Positions 10,908 to 22,156 of a stretch of 52,137 nt of DNA are shown piece by piece. This DNA comes from Cerioporus squamosus (lineage: Eukaryota > Basidiomycota > Agaricomycetes > Polyporales > Polyporaceae). Every line of letters begins with the position of its first letter. The first letter of the stretch is position 1. A program made the translations under genes and the position numbers. The notes beneath the pieces were generated by a model. It saw nothing but the letters and a program-made list of their open reading frames with translations, was not told the DNA's origin and did no database searches. Location of the stretch: assembly GCA_022592435.1 (NCBI GenBank), contig JABYQS010000226.1, positions 1-52,137 of the forward strand. The letters are read 5' to 3'.

Positions 10908-13262
10908 ATGGCGATACAGAGTGCCAGATGCGTCAAAAGGCACACTAATGGTCGTCCCCCGTGCTTCGTATGTCGCGGCCTTTCGAAGGGTCTTGGCGAG
11001 AACTGCCGATTCCGAGGTTCGAATTGGATTACACGAGGTATCCGTCTCGATGGCTGACATACAGCTACTGCAGACTTCAGGATACTGCAGGAGGTATCCA
11101 AGGGTGTATGGCAGAGTGACTTTAGCACCCAGGAGAGCCCTGATGCACAAAAGGCAGCGGCACCAACGACCTTCCATGCATACCCAAGTCTCACAGAGAT
11201 CGCACAGCTGCAGGTATGCTTGGTTGTCTCCGCCGGGTATGAGTATACTTAACTTGTTATAGATTGAACTAGCTCCTTTAATACGACCTATGCTGCTGGA
11301 GATGCGCGTCCATGACAATCTACCCGACCTCATCCGCAGGCAGTCGGATCTGAGGTATCGACTAATATGTGGTGCGTACTCACGGTCCACATCTGCTGAA
11401 AACTCACTGAATTAAATACAGATCATTGTTTGACGAGCATATTGTCGTGTTCGTTTTTCTGCACCCAGTGTGGATATGAGATCTGTCGATTGTGTCACGC
11501 CGAGCACGGGGCGAAAATAGGTCATGCATGCCGGGATACATCAATTCATGATGTAGTTATGATTTGACATTCGTGTTCGTCGCTGCAGCTAACTTGCCCT
11601 GCTAGGGACGACACGAATTCCGACCTGTATCCAGACTTGGTGCGGGCTGTGTGGAGTTAACGCTGTCGCAAGTGGACGCCGTTCTTGCTCGTCAACATGA
11701 ACTACGAGTTGAACCTTTTTCCACGAATGACACCGCGAGGTTCCATATGTGCGCAAAACACCAGCGGGAGGTCCCGGTTATACGACCTGGTCAAGAACAA
11801 CTGTTCCGTTCTCTGTGGCGCCTCGATGTCCCCATGGTCGTGCGAGGACTCCATCACACGATGCAGGGTTCATGGAGCCCGGAATTGATCGTGCGTACCC
11901 ATGGAACTCAGAACGTAACAATGTTCAAGAGCGGAGGGAAGCCTCCGGAAAAAGTCTCTGTGGCCCGGTTTTTCCAAGAATTCACCAAGACTGATGCCGA
12001 TCGTGGGTTTGCGGTGAAACTCAAGGTGTGCGTCCCTCGTCGCGTCTTGACGGCAGAAGTAGGACTGAATTCTATCAGGACTGGCCGCCGTCAACTTCTT
12101 TCGAACGCGACTTCAAGCAAAATTACAACGCCTTCATGCAATCAGTGCCTATGCCGTCATATACACGGCACGATGGCGTCCGCAATCTCATCGCACATTA
12201 CGCCATACCGCCGCACCCCTTTAAGTCTCTGAAGCCAGACGTAGGTGCGTATCCGCTGCTCGTTGTGTCTGGTGTTCTGGCAACTCAGCGGGAAAACAGG
12301 ACCGAAGGTTTACATTGCAACACCGGATACTCCTCAGGAGGGCTCTACTCGCCTCCATATCGACGTTACATGTGCCATCAACATACTCGCTTGGGCTTCT
12401 GGGGATCCTGAACTTCCAGCGGCTGAGTGGTTGGTATTCGAACCACACGACCTGGAGGGGCTACGTGCGTATCTGTGTTCTAAACGCAGTCCAGACGAGG
12501 CCCTCGGCGATCCGGTGCATGCGCAGCAGACCTATGTCAACGAAGCGATGTTGATCGACCTCCGCGCTCTGGGCATTCGCCCGTATAAGATACGACAACG
12601 TTTAGGAGACGCGGTATTTATCCCGGCGGGAGCGGCGCACCAGGTGAGATGCCTAGTGACACGACCATCCTTTCTGCTCAACTAAGCGGGTCTGGCATCA
12701 GGTCAGTAACGTTCAAGCATGCATCAAGGTTGCTTGCGACTTCCTCTGTGTTGAGGGTGTCGTTGAGAGCGCAAAGGTGTCCGCCGATTTCCGTCGTGAG
12801 AGGATGTCAGAAGTCCTTCCATTCGAAACGGTCCTTTGGGACGCTTGGAACTCGCTGGCCTATCATGCCGAACAGGCGGAAGATCGACCACCCATTGTTG
12901 CTTCGACGAGGACCCAGAAGAAAAACAAGCGGCAACGGGAGACTCCGCGCGCCCAAGAGGATTATGAACGACGGAAGCAACTGCGGAGGAAATCCCCTGA
13001 CACGTCGGATAGGACTGGCTACAGGTGTCCTATTGTGGACTGCACTGCTCGGCACCGGCGGTTCTGTAAGCTGATTGGCGTGTTCGCGCACATGTGAGTG
13101 TCAACTAAAAGCCTGACTTCGTACGAGGCGCCTACTGAGACGGGTACGAAAAGAACTGACAAGCACCATATAACTGTCCCGCACGCCCAGCGGGAGCAGT
13201 TCTCCGACCTCCTTGACGACGACTTCGAGGAATTGTTCAGGGAAGTCGTTCTGAAATCATAG
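10908..13262 (+). CDS. JmjC-domain protein of KDM3/JMJD1 type with zinc fingers, about 646 aa (putative histone lysine demethylase)
   Basis: Nine exons join with consistent phase: 10908-11037, 11074-11213, 11263-11371, 11422-11552, 11606-12025, 12079-12244, 12300-12643, 12702-13093 and 13154-13262. An N-terminal Cys cluster (CFVCRGLSKGLGENCRFRG) precedes a KDM3-type zinc finger (CDHCLTSILSCSFFCTQCGY, then CRLCH, residues about 126-155). The JmjC domain follows: PMVVRG, the Fe(II)-binding HxD in STRLHIDVTCAINILAWAS (about residue 385) and the distal His in FIPAGAAHQVSN (about 479). A C-terminal CPIVDC...H...H element may be another finger. KDM3 enzymes use Fe(II), 2-oxoglutarate and O2 to remove methyl groups from H3K9 in the nucleus. 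The metal-binding triad is present here; activity and substrate are inferred. The 5' end is uncertain because frames are open upstream. Confidence 0.85.
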
Positions 13263-15278
13263 CTGTTGTGGCCACAGCACGTAGAACCTGACGACGGACA
13301 CCGTGATGCCAGTGATTTCAACGCACGACGACCTAGTTAAATGGTGTGTCATAGTATATATTACCGCTGTATCTCATATAACGTTCCTGAACGTTTGAAC
13401 CCTCGAACTGTGTGAACCGCGCTAGTATAGTATGTACCATTGATCAGTGACGTAGCGCTAAGCGCCAGTCACCCACACGACGACACCATAGACTAAGACA
13501 GATGCAGTGACACATACAATCCCTGGCGCTCCTAGTCTGTTTGTTGGTTCTCCAGTGCATCTGGCACTTCTCCGCGCTCTGTGGCAATGACACCGCGAAG
13601 CGATCCCGATTCTTTCAGGAAGATGCACGCCGACTTCCAGGAGTATGTGAGGAGGATGTTCATATTTTGCTTGATCCACAAGAGGTAGAAGGGTAAGCAC
13701 GTCTCGCGTTTGGTAGCCTGGTTTCAATCTTAGCCATGCTCAATCATCCGCTCGACGACAGCCCTTCGCTGCTCAGCGCCGCCGCCAGACTCTCCCGCAA
13801 AGCTATCATCCCATCGGCCCAATGACGCCATCATCTTACTTCAAGTACAATGGCTTCACGAGTGATATTGGTATCTCTCAAGGGCTTCTGAAGGGATGTC
13901 CAATGCGCTTGACGACACTTCACTTCACGCTGCGTTCTCTGACTGTTTGACAACAGATAGCTCTGGCGTCGACTGCTGCATTGCAAACGGGCGTAGGGCT
14001 ACTGGACGCTTCTTTTCAACGGCGATAGTTACCTCGTGGCAGCGCACAAGTGAGTTCGTCATTGGCGTTCTATGACACGTCGCTCACACCAGCTTCGCAA
14101 CGTACCTCACCGCGCCAAGAAGCTCTCTCCCCATCACTCTCCGTTCATTATCGATCACACCATGGTTTCTACATACTGTCCTCGAGTCATCCTGGGATAG
14201 CACCATCCTAACAGGTGAGTCCATCTCCAAGTTGTTCGGCGACGGTCGGCTTCACGCCGCGTCCCGCCAGACAGCTCTCAGCCTTATCGCCGCCTTCACC
14301 GGGGTGCCGCCTCATGCGAGGCTTACCTGATGCTCGAGTTCTCCCATTCTGTGTCGATGGTTGTGCTCAATAGGTATTGATGGGTCGATCCGCCATCTCT
14401 CTGGACTCAACGTCACGTCACACCACACCCCGGTCAACAGAGCTTGAATTGGTGCTCTGTCTGTTCAGTACGACGTCCGCTTCATGAGCCGACCGCAGCT
14501 GCGAGGGCTTCGCAGGTGAGTTCTCTACCATCGTCCAATGACGATCTGCTTACGCGCCATGGAGGTATAGCTCCTAAGTTCAAGTTACTCTTGGACCGGA
14601 CCCTGCCGCGCGGTGACGCAAGCAATGTTTCATGTCCTCGCCATGCTCTCGTCAACCCCGATGGTTGCCTCTGACGACCGCTGAGCGGCATCGCCATTTT
14701 CACCACTTTCCTTTGCAGCCTGCTCTACGCTACTTAGTACTGCTCTGCTGGCGTGGCATGCACGTTGTCGTCTTCTCTGCACACTCACGTGCAAATATTT
14801 TGAGTGAGTCCCAAGCCATTGCTCGACCGCTTCCTTGCGTTGACTGAGACGCCAACCTGAGATCGCATCGCTTTGGCTCACCTCACCGCTCCAATCAACT
14901 TTGCGCCTGGTCTTCGCCCAATTTTCGGACTGCTCTTGCGACTCTGTCGAGCAGCCTCCAGTGGTTTCATTGCAAGCATCGCGAGGACAGTGTGTTCGAT
15001 CGACGCGTCTCCTTGCGAGCTGACGGCGTGCATGACTCGAGCGCGTGTTCCATGGTTGACGGTATGTTGTCGGCATCGTCGCTCTCCAATTGCCTCCCTC
15101 CACATCGCACTCCGCGTCCTGGCCTCAGCGCTGGCGACGACGACAAGCATCGCTCTCAAGCTGTCTTATGCACCTGTGGAGGATGACTGCTACGGCATCC
15201 ATGCTGATAGCACGCACATCTTTCCCAGCATCCTTTTCGGACGATCCATATTGCTGCGCACTCACTCTCGCGGTGTTG
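13263..15278. other. About 2 kb without a supported gene
   Basis: Only short open frames are seen, and none could be spliced into a protein-like product. The longest minus-strand frame (14630-15103) has an odd Arg/Ser-rich composition. It may be 3' sequence of the WD40 gene that begins at 17054. Confidence 0.45.
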
Positions 15279-17054
15279 TCAGTAATGGCGACCCTCAAAG
15301 GCACAGTCAGTGCCGTATATTCGGAGACGAGGCTCATGAAGGGGCCGCGATGGCGTTCTGAGGCAACCACGATAGTGATGATCACTCTCATCGGTCTTCT
15401 TATGAATTGGCGCTATCCCGTATCCTGCTGTATAATTACAAATGATCGTAATTAGTGAGCTGCATCCGGGAGAGTAAGGCCGACGTGACTTGAGTTGAGG
15501 ATGCCTAGTGCCTGTAAATACTGGTAACTTCAGCAGTTCTGAGGTAGTCAACGTGCACGTGGACTCACCGACTGTAGCGTTGACAAGCCCAAAGTAAGAA
15601 GCATCACCAGAATGAATGTCAGCATTATCCAAGTCTGCGCCGAGTCGAATTAGTCGCGCAACATGTTTGATAGTTTCGCGGATATCTACTTTGCTAACTG
15701 GAGTTCCGCCGACAGAGGAGACGTCTAAACCTGGCGGTCAGACCGTTTTCAGTGGCACAACGATAAATGCGCATACTCAAAGCTTTCTTTGACCATAAGA
15801 AGATCGTGCAGGGATGCTCCTCGCAAGGAGCCGTGGCAATGAGATGTTGCCCTTGCAAACAGTCATAGTGAGCCTAATACGCACACGTCAGCATACAGTC
15901 GACGCTGAGCACGCATCAACGAACATCGAGGGATAATATAAGGCGGTGGCCTGAATGGTCAAGGACAGTTGAAGTCAAACGAGGAACCCTCCTAGATTGT
16001 AAGACGCACCCGCATGTGATAGGGTCTGAATCTTGCGACCTGTCTCAATATCCCAAACGTTCACTTCGCCCACCGTACTTCCTCCAACAATGGCTTTGTC
16101 CGACTCGATGAATTTGACTGCTGGAGCACGCTTTTGCCCAACTTCGTGACCGAATGCGCGCACGAGATCTCCGGATTTCAGCGAGTAGATACTGAAACCC
16201 GACAAGGGGTTGGCTACTGCTAGCCGGTCTCCCTTGCTCAAGTCCGCCCTTGCGCTATGAGCGTGCTTGCACATTGGTAGATTGCACAGCGCCAGATTTG
16301 TTGTGGGACTCACACTGGTTTGTCATCTAGTCGAGCGAGGAGGCACTTCCAGGTCCTTGCATGGAAGATTCTGTGCGATAGCATGTGGTCAACATTCAGC
16401 AGAGTAATGAGTGACACATCATACCTCAGGCCGTGTTCGACATAGACAACCACGAGCCGTACGGGTCGGATGGTAGTCCACTGGAGGTATGCGATAGATA
16501 CTTCTTCCTCCTGCGAAGTCGTCGGCGGTTCCTCAATCTCGTGATGGAGTATCCATGACCCTTGTCTTCGGTGAGCTTCGTAAATGTGGCAAGGAGTAAC
16601 TTGAATACCTTTACCTTCTGCTTTCCAATCCCAGACTCGCACCTCACGACGCGATCCAGAAGCTACGCGGACTCCGGTCACGGCAATGGCTTCTATCGCA
16701 GATGAATGAAGGACGAGACCTCGAGCGCGTATGTTTTTCTGTGACAATTAGACCAAACATGATTACATATTCAGCCGTGCAGCTTACCAGCGAAAAGGAT
16801 AGTGAGATCACATATCCATCTGACATGCCACATAGCAAGTGATTCTCTCGCGCAGGCATCCAGGTGAGGCATAGAGCGTAATTACTTCCGGAGTACTCAT
16901 GAAGAAGCTTGCGGCTGGAGACCTCCCAGATGCAGATCCTGTTGTCTGTGGCTGCTGTTGCAAGGTATGTTGCCCGAGGACTGAACGATATTGCGGTCAC
17001 TACGTCGGTATGACCTCCGGACAAGCGGCCAAGTTCAGCGTATTCCCTGGACAT
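15279..17054 (-). CDS. WD40-repeat protein, paralogue of the 5991-7888 gene, about 422 aa; C-terminus uncertain
   Basis: Nine minus-strand exons fit in phase: 16788-17054, 16609-16738, 16425-16560, 16314-16370, 16010-16254, 15925-15950, 15777-15873, 15569-15730 and 15279-15427. It starts MSREYAELGRL and shows WD40 elements GHTDVVTAISFSPRATYLA with ICIWEV, HSSAIEAIAVTGVRVASGS with VRVWDW, and SDKAIVGGSTVGEVNVWDIE. Exon layout and sequence order follow the plus-strand paralogue, including a very short exon near the C-terminus. The expected membrane span (IITIVVASERH) is readable near 15360-15390 but in a frame that my splicing does not reach, so the tail may be frameshifted or use a site I missed. 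The role is presumably as a protein-binding scaffold. Confidence 0.66.
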
Positions 17055-17557
17055 AGGCGATAGAAGCTACACAGCGCCGCGCACAAGTACTCACTGAGAG
17101 TTTAGGATGGACAGGAGGCGGATGCCAGGGGGACGGACAACGCGAGGCCGGATAACGATCGAGATTTACTGAGATCGTGCAACTATATTCAACGCTATCT
17201 CACGTAAGCGCGAGACTCTTGGACGGCAACAGTACTTAAGGACTACGGAGACCAACAATACAGTGGTCTATCCTAAGACACCGTTCAAGGGTTATCGCAC
17301 ATCCAGCACCCTTGCTGACCAACGGAGACCGCCGAAGGACTCGGGCCTAACGAAGTTCGTAAACCCATTGGCCCTATCGCATAAGCAAAGGCGACGAGAA
17401 AGCGACCGACGCAACGCATGGAGAGAAAGCACGATCGGGATAACGGAAGGTTTCTCTTAGCAGACGTGATGCGCATGCGCACGTAGGGAGGCTGAGGTGG
17501 AGTACTTACTAGTAAGCGATATCTGACTCGGACGAACGGTACATAGTAACATACATA
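17055..17557. other. Short intergenic stretch, nothing seen
   Basis: No open frame here has convincing splice context. It probably contains the promoter of the minus-strand WD40 gene. Confidence 0.4.
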
Positions 17558-18110
17558 CTTTGACTTTTAATAACGCACGACTAGAGTCCTGGAGACCAGT
17601 ATGAATACTGCTACGCCGATGACCATGACGGTCAGCCACGTACTGTGCGAGCAGTAAAATGAAGGCTGACTACCAAAGTAAATATGAATACTTGCGCAGG
17701 CAGCGGCGTGCCCAAGAAGATGACACGGCAGGGATCCCAGTGTTTTGACAGGCCAAAAGGCATGCCAACAACCGACAAAACAGCGCGCAAAGTAGGGCTG
17801 CTCAATTCTGGTCGGGTCGGTCGCTGCGTGAGCGCTCCAGAGGTGATGGGAGACATGGGCGAGACCGCTGACGTCGCCTCCTTCCTACTTGAGTCTCGCT
17901 TGGGTCAGCTACAGGCTTCATCAATGCGTTCTGCGTTCTGCGACCAGCGACCAGCGACCAGCGACCGACCGACCGACCGACCAGAATTGAGCAGCCCTAG
18001 TGAGGCTCCAGCCGACTTGCCGCCGGTTTTCGATCGGACGCTTTCTCTCTGAAACGGGACAAAATGCATCCACGAACGGCGTGTTTACCTCGAGCTGTCG
18101 CATGCTTGAA
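17558..18110 (-). pseudogene. Decayed partial copy of the 31709-33760 gene, split by an inserted element
   Basis: On the minus strand, VIFLGTPLPAQVFIFT matches VIFLGKPVPAWVSLFT of the plus-strand gene. The match continues at base level down to a GTATGT donor-like site near 17556, the same exon end as in the plus-strand gene (33409), but with stop codons. Upstream of the inserted element (17793-17999) the relic probably resumes near 18030-18090, where a 'GATGcATTTTGTcCC'-like stretch resembles the coding sequence just before VIFLG. It is non-functional because of the stops and the insertion. Confidence 0.5.
17793..17999. mobile_element. 207-bp MITE-like element with long terminal inverted repeats
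   Basis: The left end starts TAGGGCTGCTCAATTCTGGT at 17793, and the right end is the reverse complement of the same 20 bases ending at 17999. Pairing continues inward through GACC/GGTC-type simple repeats. The ends are TA...TA, consistent with a TA target duplication of the Tc1/mariner type. There is no coding capacity. It lies inside the decayed gene copy at 17558-18110. Confidence 0.62.
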
Positions 18111-18279
18111 GCGGGGACAGCCCTGCCGTTTGCTGGGAGCTCATCGCCTTGTGCCACCGTCCGTTAAGCGGGATGCATCACAATCTGCACATCAGAACAA
18201 AATGAGGAGGCATCAGGAAACATGCTCACACGAGGCTCAGGAAGCCGTCGGCTTGGCCTGCGAGTCAGCGGCGTCCTTC

Positions 18280-18416
18280 GTCTCGTACCCAGACTATGTA
18301 CGGGATGAGGTCGCACCCCACCACCGCACCTACCTGAACGTCTGGAGCAGTTTTAATAGAGACCTCCAGCGGTGGTGGGGTGCGACCTCATCCCGTACAT
18401 AGTCTGGGTACGAGAC
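18280..18416. repeat. Perfect 48-bp inverted repeat around a 41-bp spacer
   Basis: The arm at 18280-18327 (starting GTCTCGTACCCAGACTATGT) is repeated exactly as its reverse complement at 18369-18416, with the spacer at 18328-18368. A transcript would fold into a long perfect hairpin. It could be a young foldback element or a recent inverted duplication. Confidence 0.9.
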
Positions 18417-18581
18417 CACGGCGTCCTGCAGGACTGCGAGTTGAATCTTGATGACCGTGTCTCCAAGACGATCCGGGACGAAGGGGAAGGTATCTATGTT
18501 ATGAGGTGTGGCCTTGGACGAATCGCGCTTGCGTCGCCCCGCACAATACCAGAAGCTAGGACGCAGGGATGTTCGGCACAG

Positions 18582-18955
18582 TTTGTGCGAGGGAGTAGCC
18601 CCGCACCAACCAGAAAGCGGAAGCGGAACAGCGGAAGGCGGCACAGGGGAGGCTAGGTCTCGAGGAGACTACTCAGACGAGATTTCTCCTGATGTCTCGC
18701 GTTGGTTGACCATGTTGTGCATACACGTGGAGTGGCTGTGCCGGTCCCACTTCCCCGTCCCGGGCGCTGCTGGCCGAGTTCCGAGACTTCTCCTGCTGGC
18801 CTCAAGTCTCTCAGGTTCTACCTTCCGCGACCTACCTCGACGACATCCATCTGCATTTGTGCGTGGCTACTCCCTCGCACAATTGCGTCGACTCTAGATC
18901 TCTCGACGACCCCCTCTGTGCTATCCGGACTGCGCGTGGCTACTCCCGCGTGCAG
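18582..18955. repeat. Dispersed palindromic repeat, cluster 1 (3 motif copies)
   Basis: Copies of a motif made of the arm TTGTGCG, the core GTGGCTACTCCC and the arm CGCACAA (or the variant CTGCGCG...CGCGTGCAG) lie at 18582-18607 (reverse), 18857-18882 (forward) and 18930-18955 (forward). The flanks of the forward pair, including CTCGACGACATCC upstream, are shared with the clusters at 31-31.6 kb and 34.7-34.9 kb. Confidence 0.7.
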
Positions 18956-20010
18956 GTCAGCTCTCAGGCTAATGCCCTACTAGTCCCTCCTCACATGGGC
19001 GACCGACTCTCACCTCAAGCCAGCGCCGCTGGACATCTTCAAGTACAACGACAACGACTGCACGCAAACGGGCTACACGGAGCTACTCCTCCATGCAGAC
19101 TGACGTGCGCACAGTCTACGCGATCACAGGCCACGGCGATCCATCCCTCGCAGCGACTTCACCCTCGCGCGGCGCGTATGGAGTCCTACAACACGAAGAC
19201 GCCAGCCCTAGTGACATGCAATGGCTCTGTCTGCCTCGGCAAAGGCGGCATTTGGGTATACGCTATTGTCGGCTCTCTGTCACATACCGGCCTGGCGTCC
19301 GAGCCCACTAGTCTATCAGTCCATACGCAGGTTAGTTCTCTATCTGCACAGGTGTTTGACGTGGCTGACGCGGTAATGATGACTTTGGTAGTTAATCTCC
19401 AAAAGACGATCATACTAGGCGATTCATGAAGTCACTCCTGCTTGGTCGTAGCGTAGGGGAACATGATTGGCCCGGCGCGAGGCGGACAGGCTGCAGAGAT
19501 GGCCGCGGTGATACTGGGCATCGTCCACCGGAATCACGTCTAGCGGGATCACGAGGGGAACTCAGCAATGATGTTATGTATTCCCTTCAATACCGCACAT
19601 TCACTGCCGTCGATGCCCTCAAGATCTAGATGGGACTTCGAGATCGAATTCAAGCGTAGACGCGTCGTTCGCTATCCAGTTAGCTCTGATCGGGGTCGCC
19701 GCCTTAGGCGGACGAGATCCGCGTACATCCTTCGCACCCCGTCCGCCGCGTCGGACTCCGCTCCATCCTCAGCGCAGGACCAGGACTATGATGCGGCGCG
19801 CGCTCTTCACGAGCCTCCTCCTGCTGCCGCTTGCTTGGCCTCCTCGCCAGGTTCGCGGCCGCACTCGGGGCTGCTCCGAGCCCCCCTCCATTTTCGAACG
19901 TTTCGAAGAGAAGGAACACATTGCTATCTCCAGGACTTTCAGTATGCAATTACAGTAACGCGGGACATTCAACGATTCGGACTCATGGTGACTACTTAAT
20001 AGGTGGCATC
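18956..20010. other. No resolved gene; scattered coding-like stretches
   Basis: Two stretches look coding-like: LDIFKYNDNDCTQTGYTELL near 19040-19100, and a hydrophobic stretch FAIQLALIGVAALGG near 19665-19710. Neither could be joined to a start, a stop and splice sites. Confidence 0.35.
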
Positions 20011-21200
20011 TCAACCGGGATTCGGACGAACGGGGACTTCGAACCGCACCTCCTCACCCTCATGACCCTTCTCTGTGTACGTCAATACACATACCAGCCC
20101 ATCTCTCAAGACGTACTTCTCCTGACCGTCTCCAATGTGCTCGGGGATAATCCCAAAGTTATACTCAAGGGAGTGCAACTCTTGCGCACCCAGTGCTAGC
20201 CAAGGGAGCGAACCCATGGGAACATGGGCTGCAAGGTCGTATCCTTTCGGCCTATTGAGCGACCTGTTCGTGTCGTCGGAGTATACGTAGTCGAGACAAT
20301 ACTCTCGGCGAGTCAGCGATCCGGGCCAGATCCGAAGCGAGTATGGGCTCCCCGGGATGGGGATGATGATAACGTCTGGATCTCCAGGGAGCGGTTTCAC
20401 CTGGAAGAAGCGGCGAGTTAGCGACGAAGATTGTAGTACGCATTTGCACCACTCACGCCAGTGACTTCGGCCGGTTCCTCCAAGAGTTCGTTGATAACCT
20501 TCATGGCTACGTCAGGATTGTGCCCTTGCAACGTGACGAAGCGAGACCATTCCTGAGCCAGATGCGCTGACAACTGGTCTGGGTGGACATGACTGAAGTC
20601 GTCTGAACCCAGTGCGAAGAGCTGGAAGTCGTTTGTTGGGGCGTAGTTGGGGTACCGAGTGCGGACGAGCTCCTCGTAGATCGCACGCGTGGTCCGCGCT
20701 GCGCGGGCGCCGGCGGGAGAAATAGTACTGCGAGCAGCAGCCGGCAATGTAACGGTGATTGGGGGTCCTTGTGCGGCCATGGCTAGGCCAGCGCCGAGCG
20801 CGAAGAGATCATGGTCGTTCTTGACTTCGTAATCCGGGTAGTGAGTACGGACAAGTTGGGTATAGAATTCATGCAGGGCAGCACGGACAGATGCACTGGC
20901 ACCGGCAGGAAGGGTAGCGATGGTGAAGGGCGTTCTGCCGGCCATACCTAGCTCGGCGGGGACAGATGTAACTGTGGTCGCAGAGGTTGCGATCCGAGAT
21001 GCGGCGACCGCGGGAACGGGTACCGACGCGGCGGCAGCGTCAGCGGCAGCGTCAGCGGCAGGAGGTACCGTGGATAAGGTGGCGGCCGCGGTGGTGGAGA
21101 GACCAGGGGTGCTAGTCGCTGTGGGGGAAAGCGTCCGTTGATGCTTCGTGGTGACACGATGCATGCCATCGGCAGGCCCGTCCGGTGAATCCCTCTTCAA
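20011..21200 (-). CDS. Orphan two-exon protein with an internal repeat, about 377 aa
   Basis: The exons 20457-21200 and 20011-20400 join in phase at GTCACTGGC|GTGAGT...TTCCAG|GTGAAACC. After an Ala/Thr/Pro-rich N-terminus there are two copies of a short module: HYPDYEVKNDHDLFALG (near residue 115) and RYPNYAPTNDFQLFALG (near 180), each preceded by a Leu/Val-Arg helix. The second exon encodes a beta-rich domain with GDPDVIIIPIPGSPYSLR, REYCLDYV and YVLRDGLVCVLTY. The paralogue at 25220-25975 has one module and the same second-exon domain. No known family is recognised. The start could be at 21200 or at a second ATG about 12 codons downstream. No signal peptide or membrane span is visible. Confidence 0.72.
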
Positions 21201-21904
21201 AGGAATCTATAGATCACGTCAGGCAATCGTCTTCGTGCGGCACGAGAGCATAAAACAAAAACCCGATGCGTACGCACCTCGGACGATTGCGCTGCAAAGA
21301 GGCTGTGAACGCCGCGCTCGCGTCGCGTGTTAGTCGCGGGACTCATGCTAGGCCAGAGGTCGGTATGCCAAGAGAGGCGTCACCGAGACGAGCTGCAATC
21401 TCCTCCTCCTCATTTTATTGTCTGGTCCTTTGTACGCTTTCGACGTTCTCGAAGAATGCATATCGGTGCCAATTGGGACCTCGGGTTGGGGCGAGAACCA
21501 GAATAGAGGTTCGCAGACTAAGCAGCGGGATGAGAAGCCTCCCACGTGCACAAGGTGACCGTTGCTTTCTACATGTTCGCTCAAAGAGAAATCGATCTCT
21601 TTGTCGCTCGAAACATGGCTGAGCGCATCGGACGAGCACCCTTCGCACACCGGAACGCGTGATAGTTCCTGGATGATTTCCTGCGCCTTCCCTTCTCACA
21701 AAGGTAGTAGTACTACTTTGTTGTGAAAAGATGGGAGAGGGCGTGCCATGCAAGGGCAGTATTATAAAGCAAATACATAGGCTTATTCCGAATCGTGACG
21801 GGCCAAGAACGACAATCTATCAGGACTTGTGCACGCCTTTTGGGCAAACACAAGGGGCGTTAGTGTGAAGTTGATAATGAGCCAACACGCGTCTCGTGCA
21901 GACC
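21201..21904. other. Intergenic region between divergent genes
   Basis: It lies between the minus-strand gene starting at 21200 and the plus-strand gene starting at 22157, so it should hold both promoters. No further gene is supported. Confidence 0.45.
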
Positions 21905-21912
21905 TATATAAA
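21905..21912 (+). promoter_or_regulatory. TATA box candidate for the 22157 gene
   Basis: TATATAAA lies about 245 bases upstream of the ATG. The leader between them appears to carry an intron at 22085-22151 (GTACGC...CCCCAG) ending just before the start codon. Confidence 0.45.
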
Positions 21913-22156
21913 CTCCGCCGGGTCTGTGTCACCGTCAGGATTCAAGTACAACAACTCGTCAGATAGTATGTGAATCCGAGTCCTTCATTTCCACAGCATA
22001 ATCCGACTAATCGTGCCCCATCTCAGACAGACTCTGCGTGCTCCCTTCATCTCCGAGTTGGCACGCGAAACGAAGCCTGAACAAGTACGCATTTTTTCTT
22101 CATTTTTTGCCCCTACAGCATCTCACGCTCGAGTTGTTCTCCTCTCCCCAGTCGCC

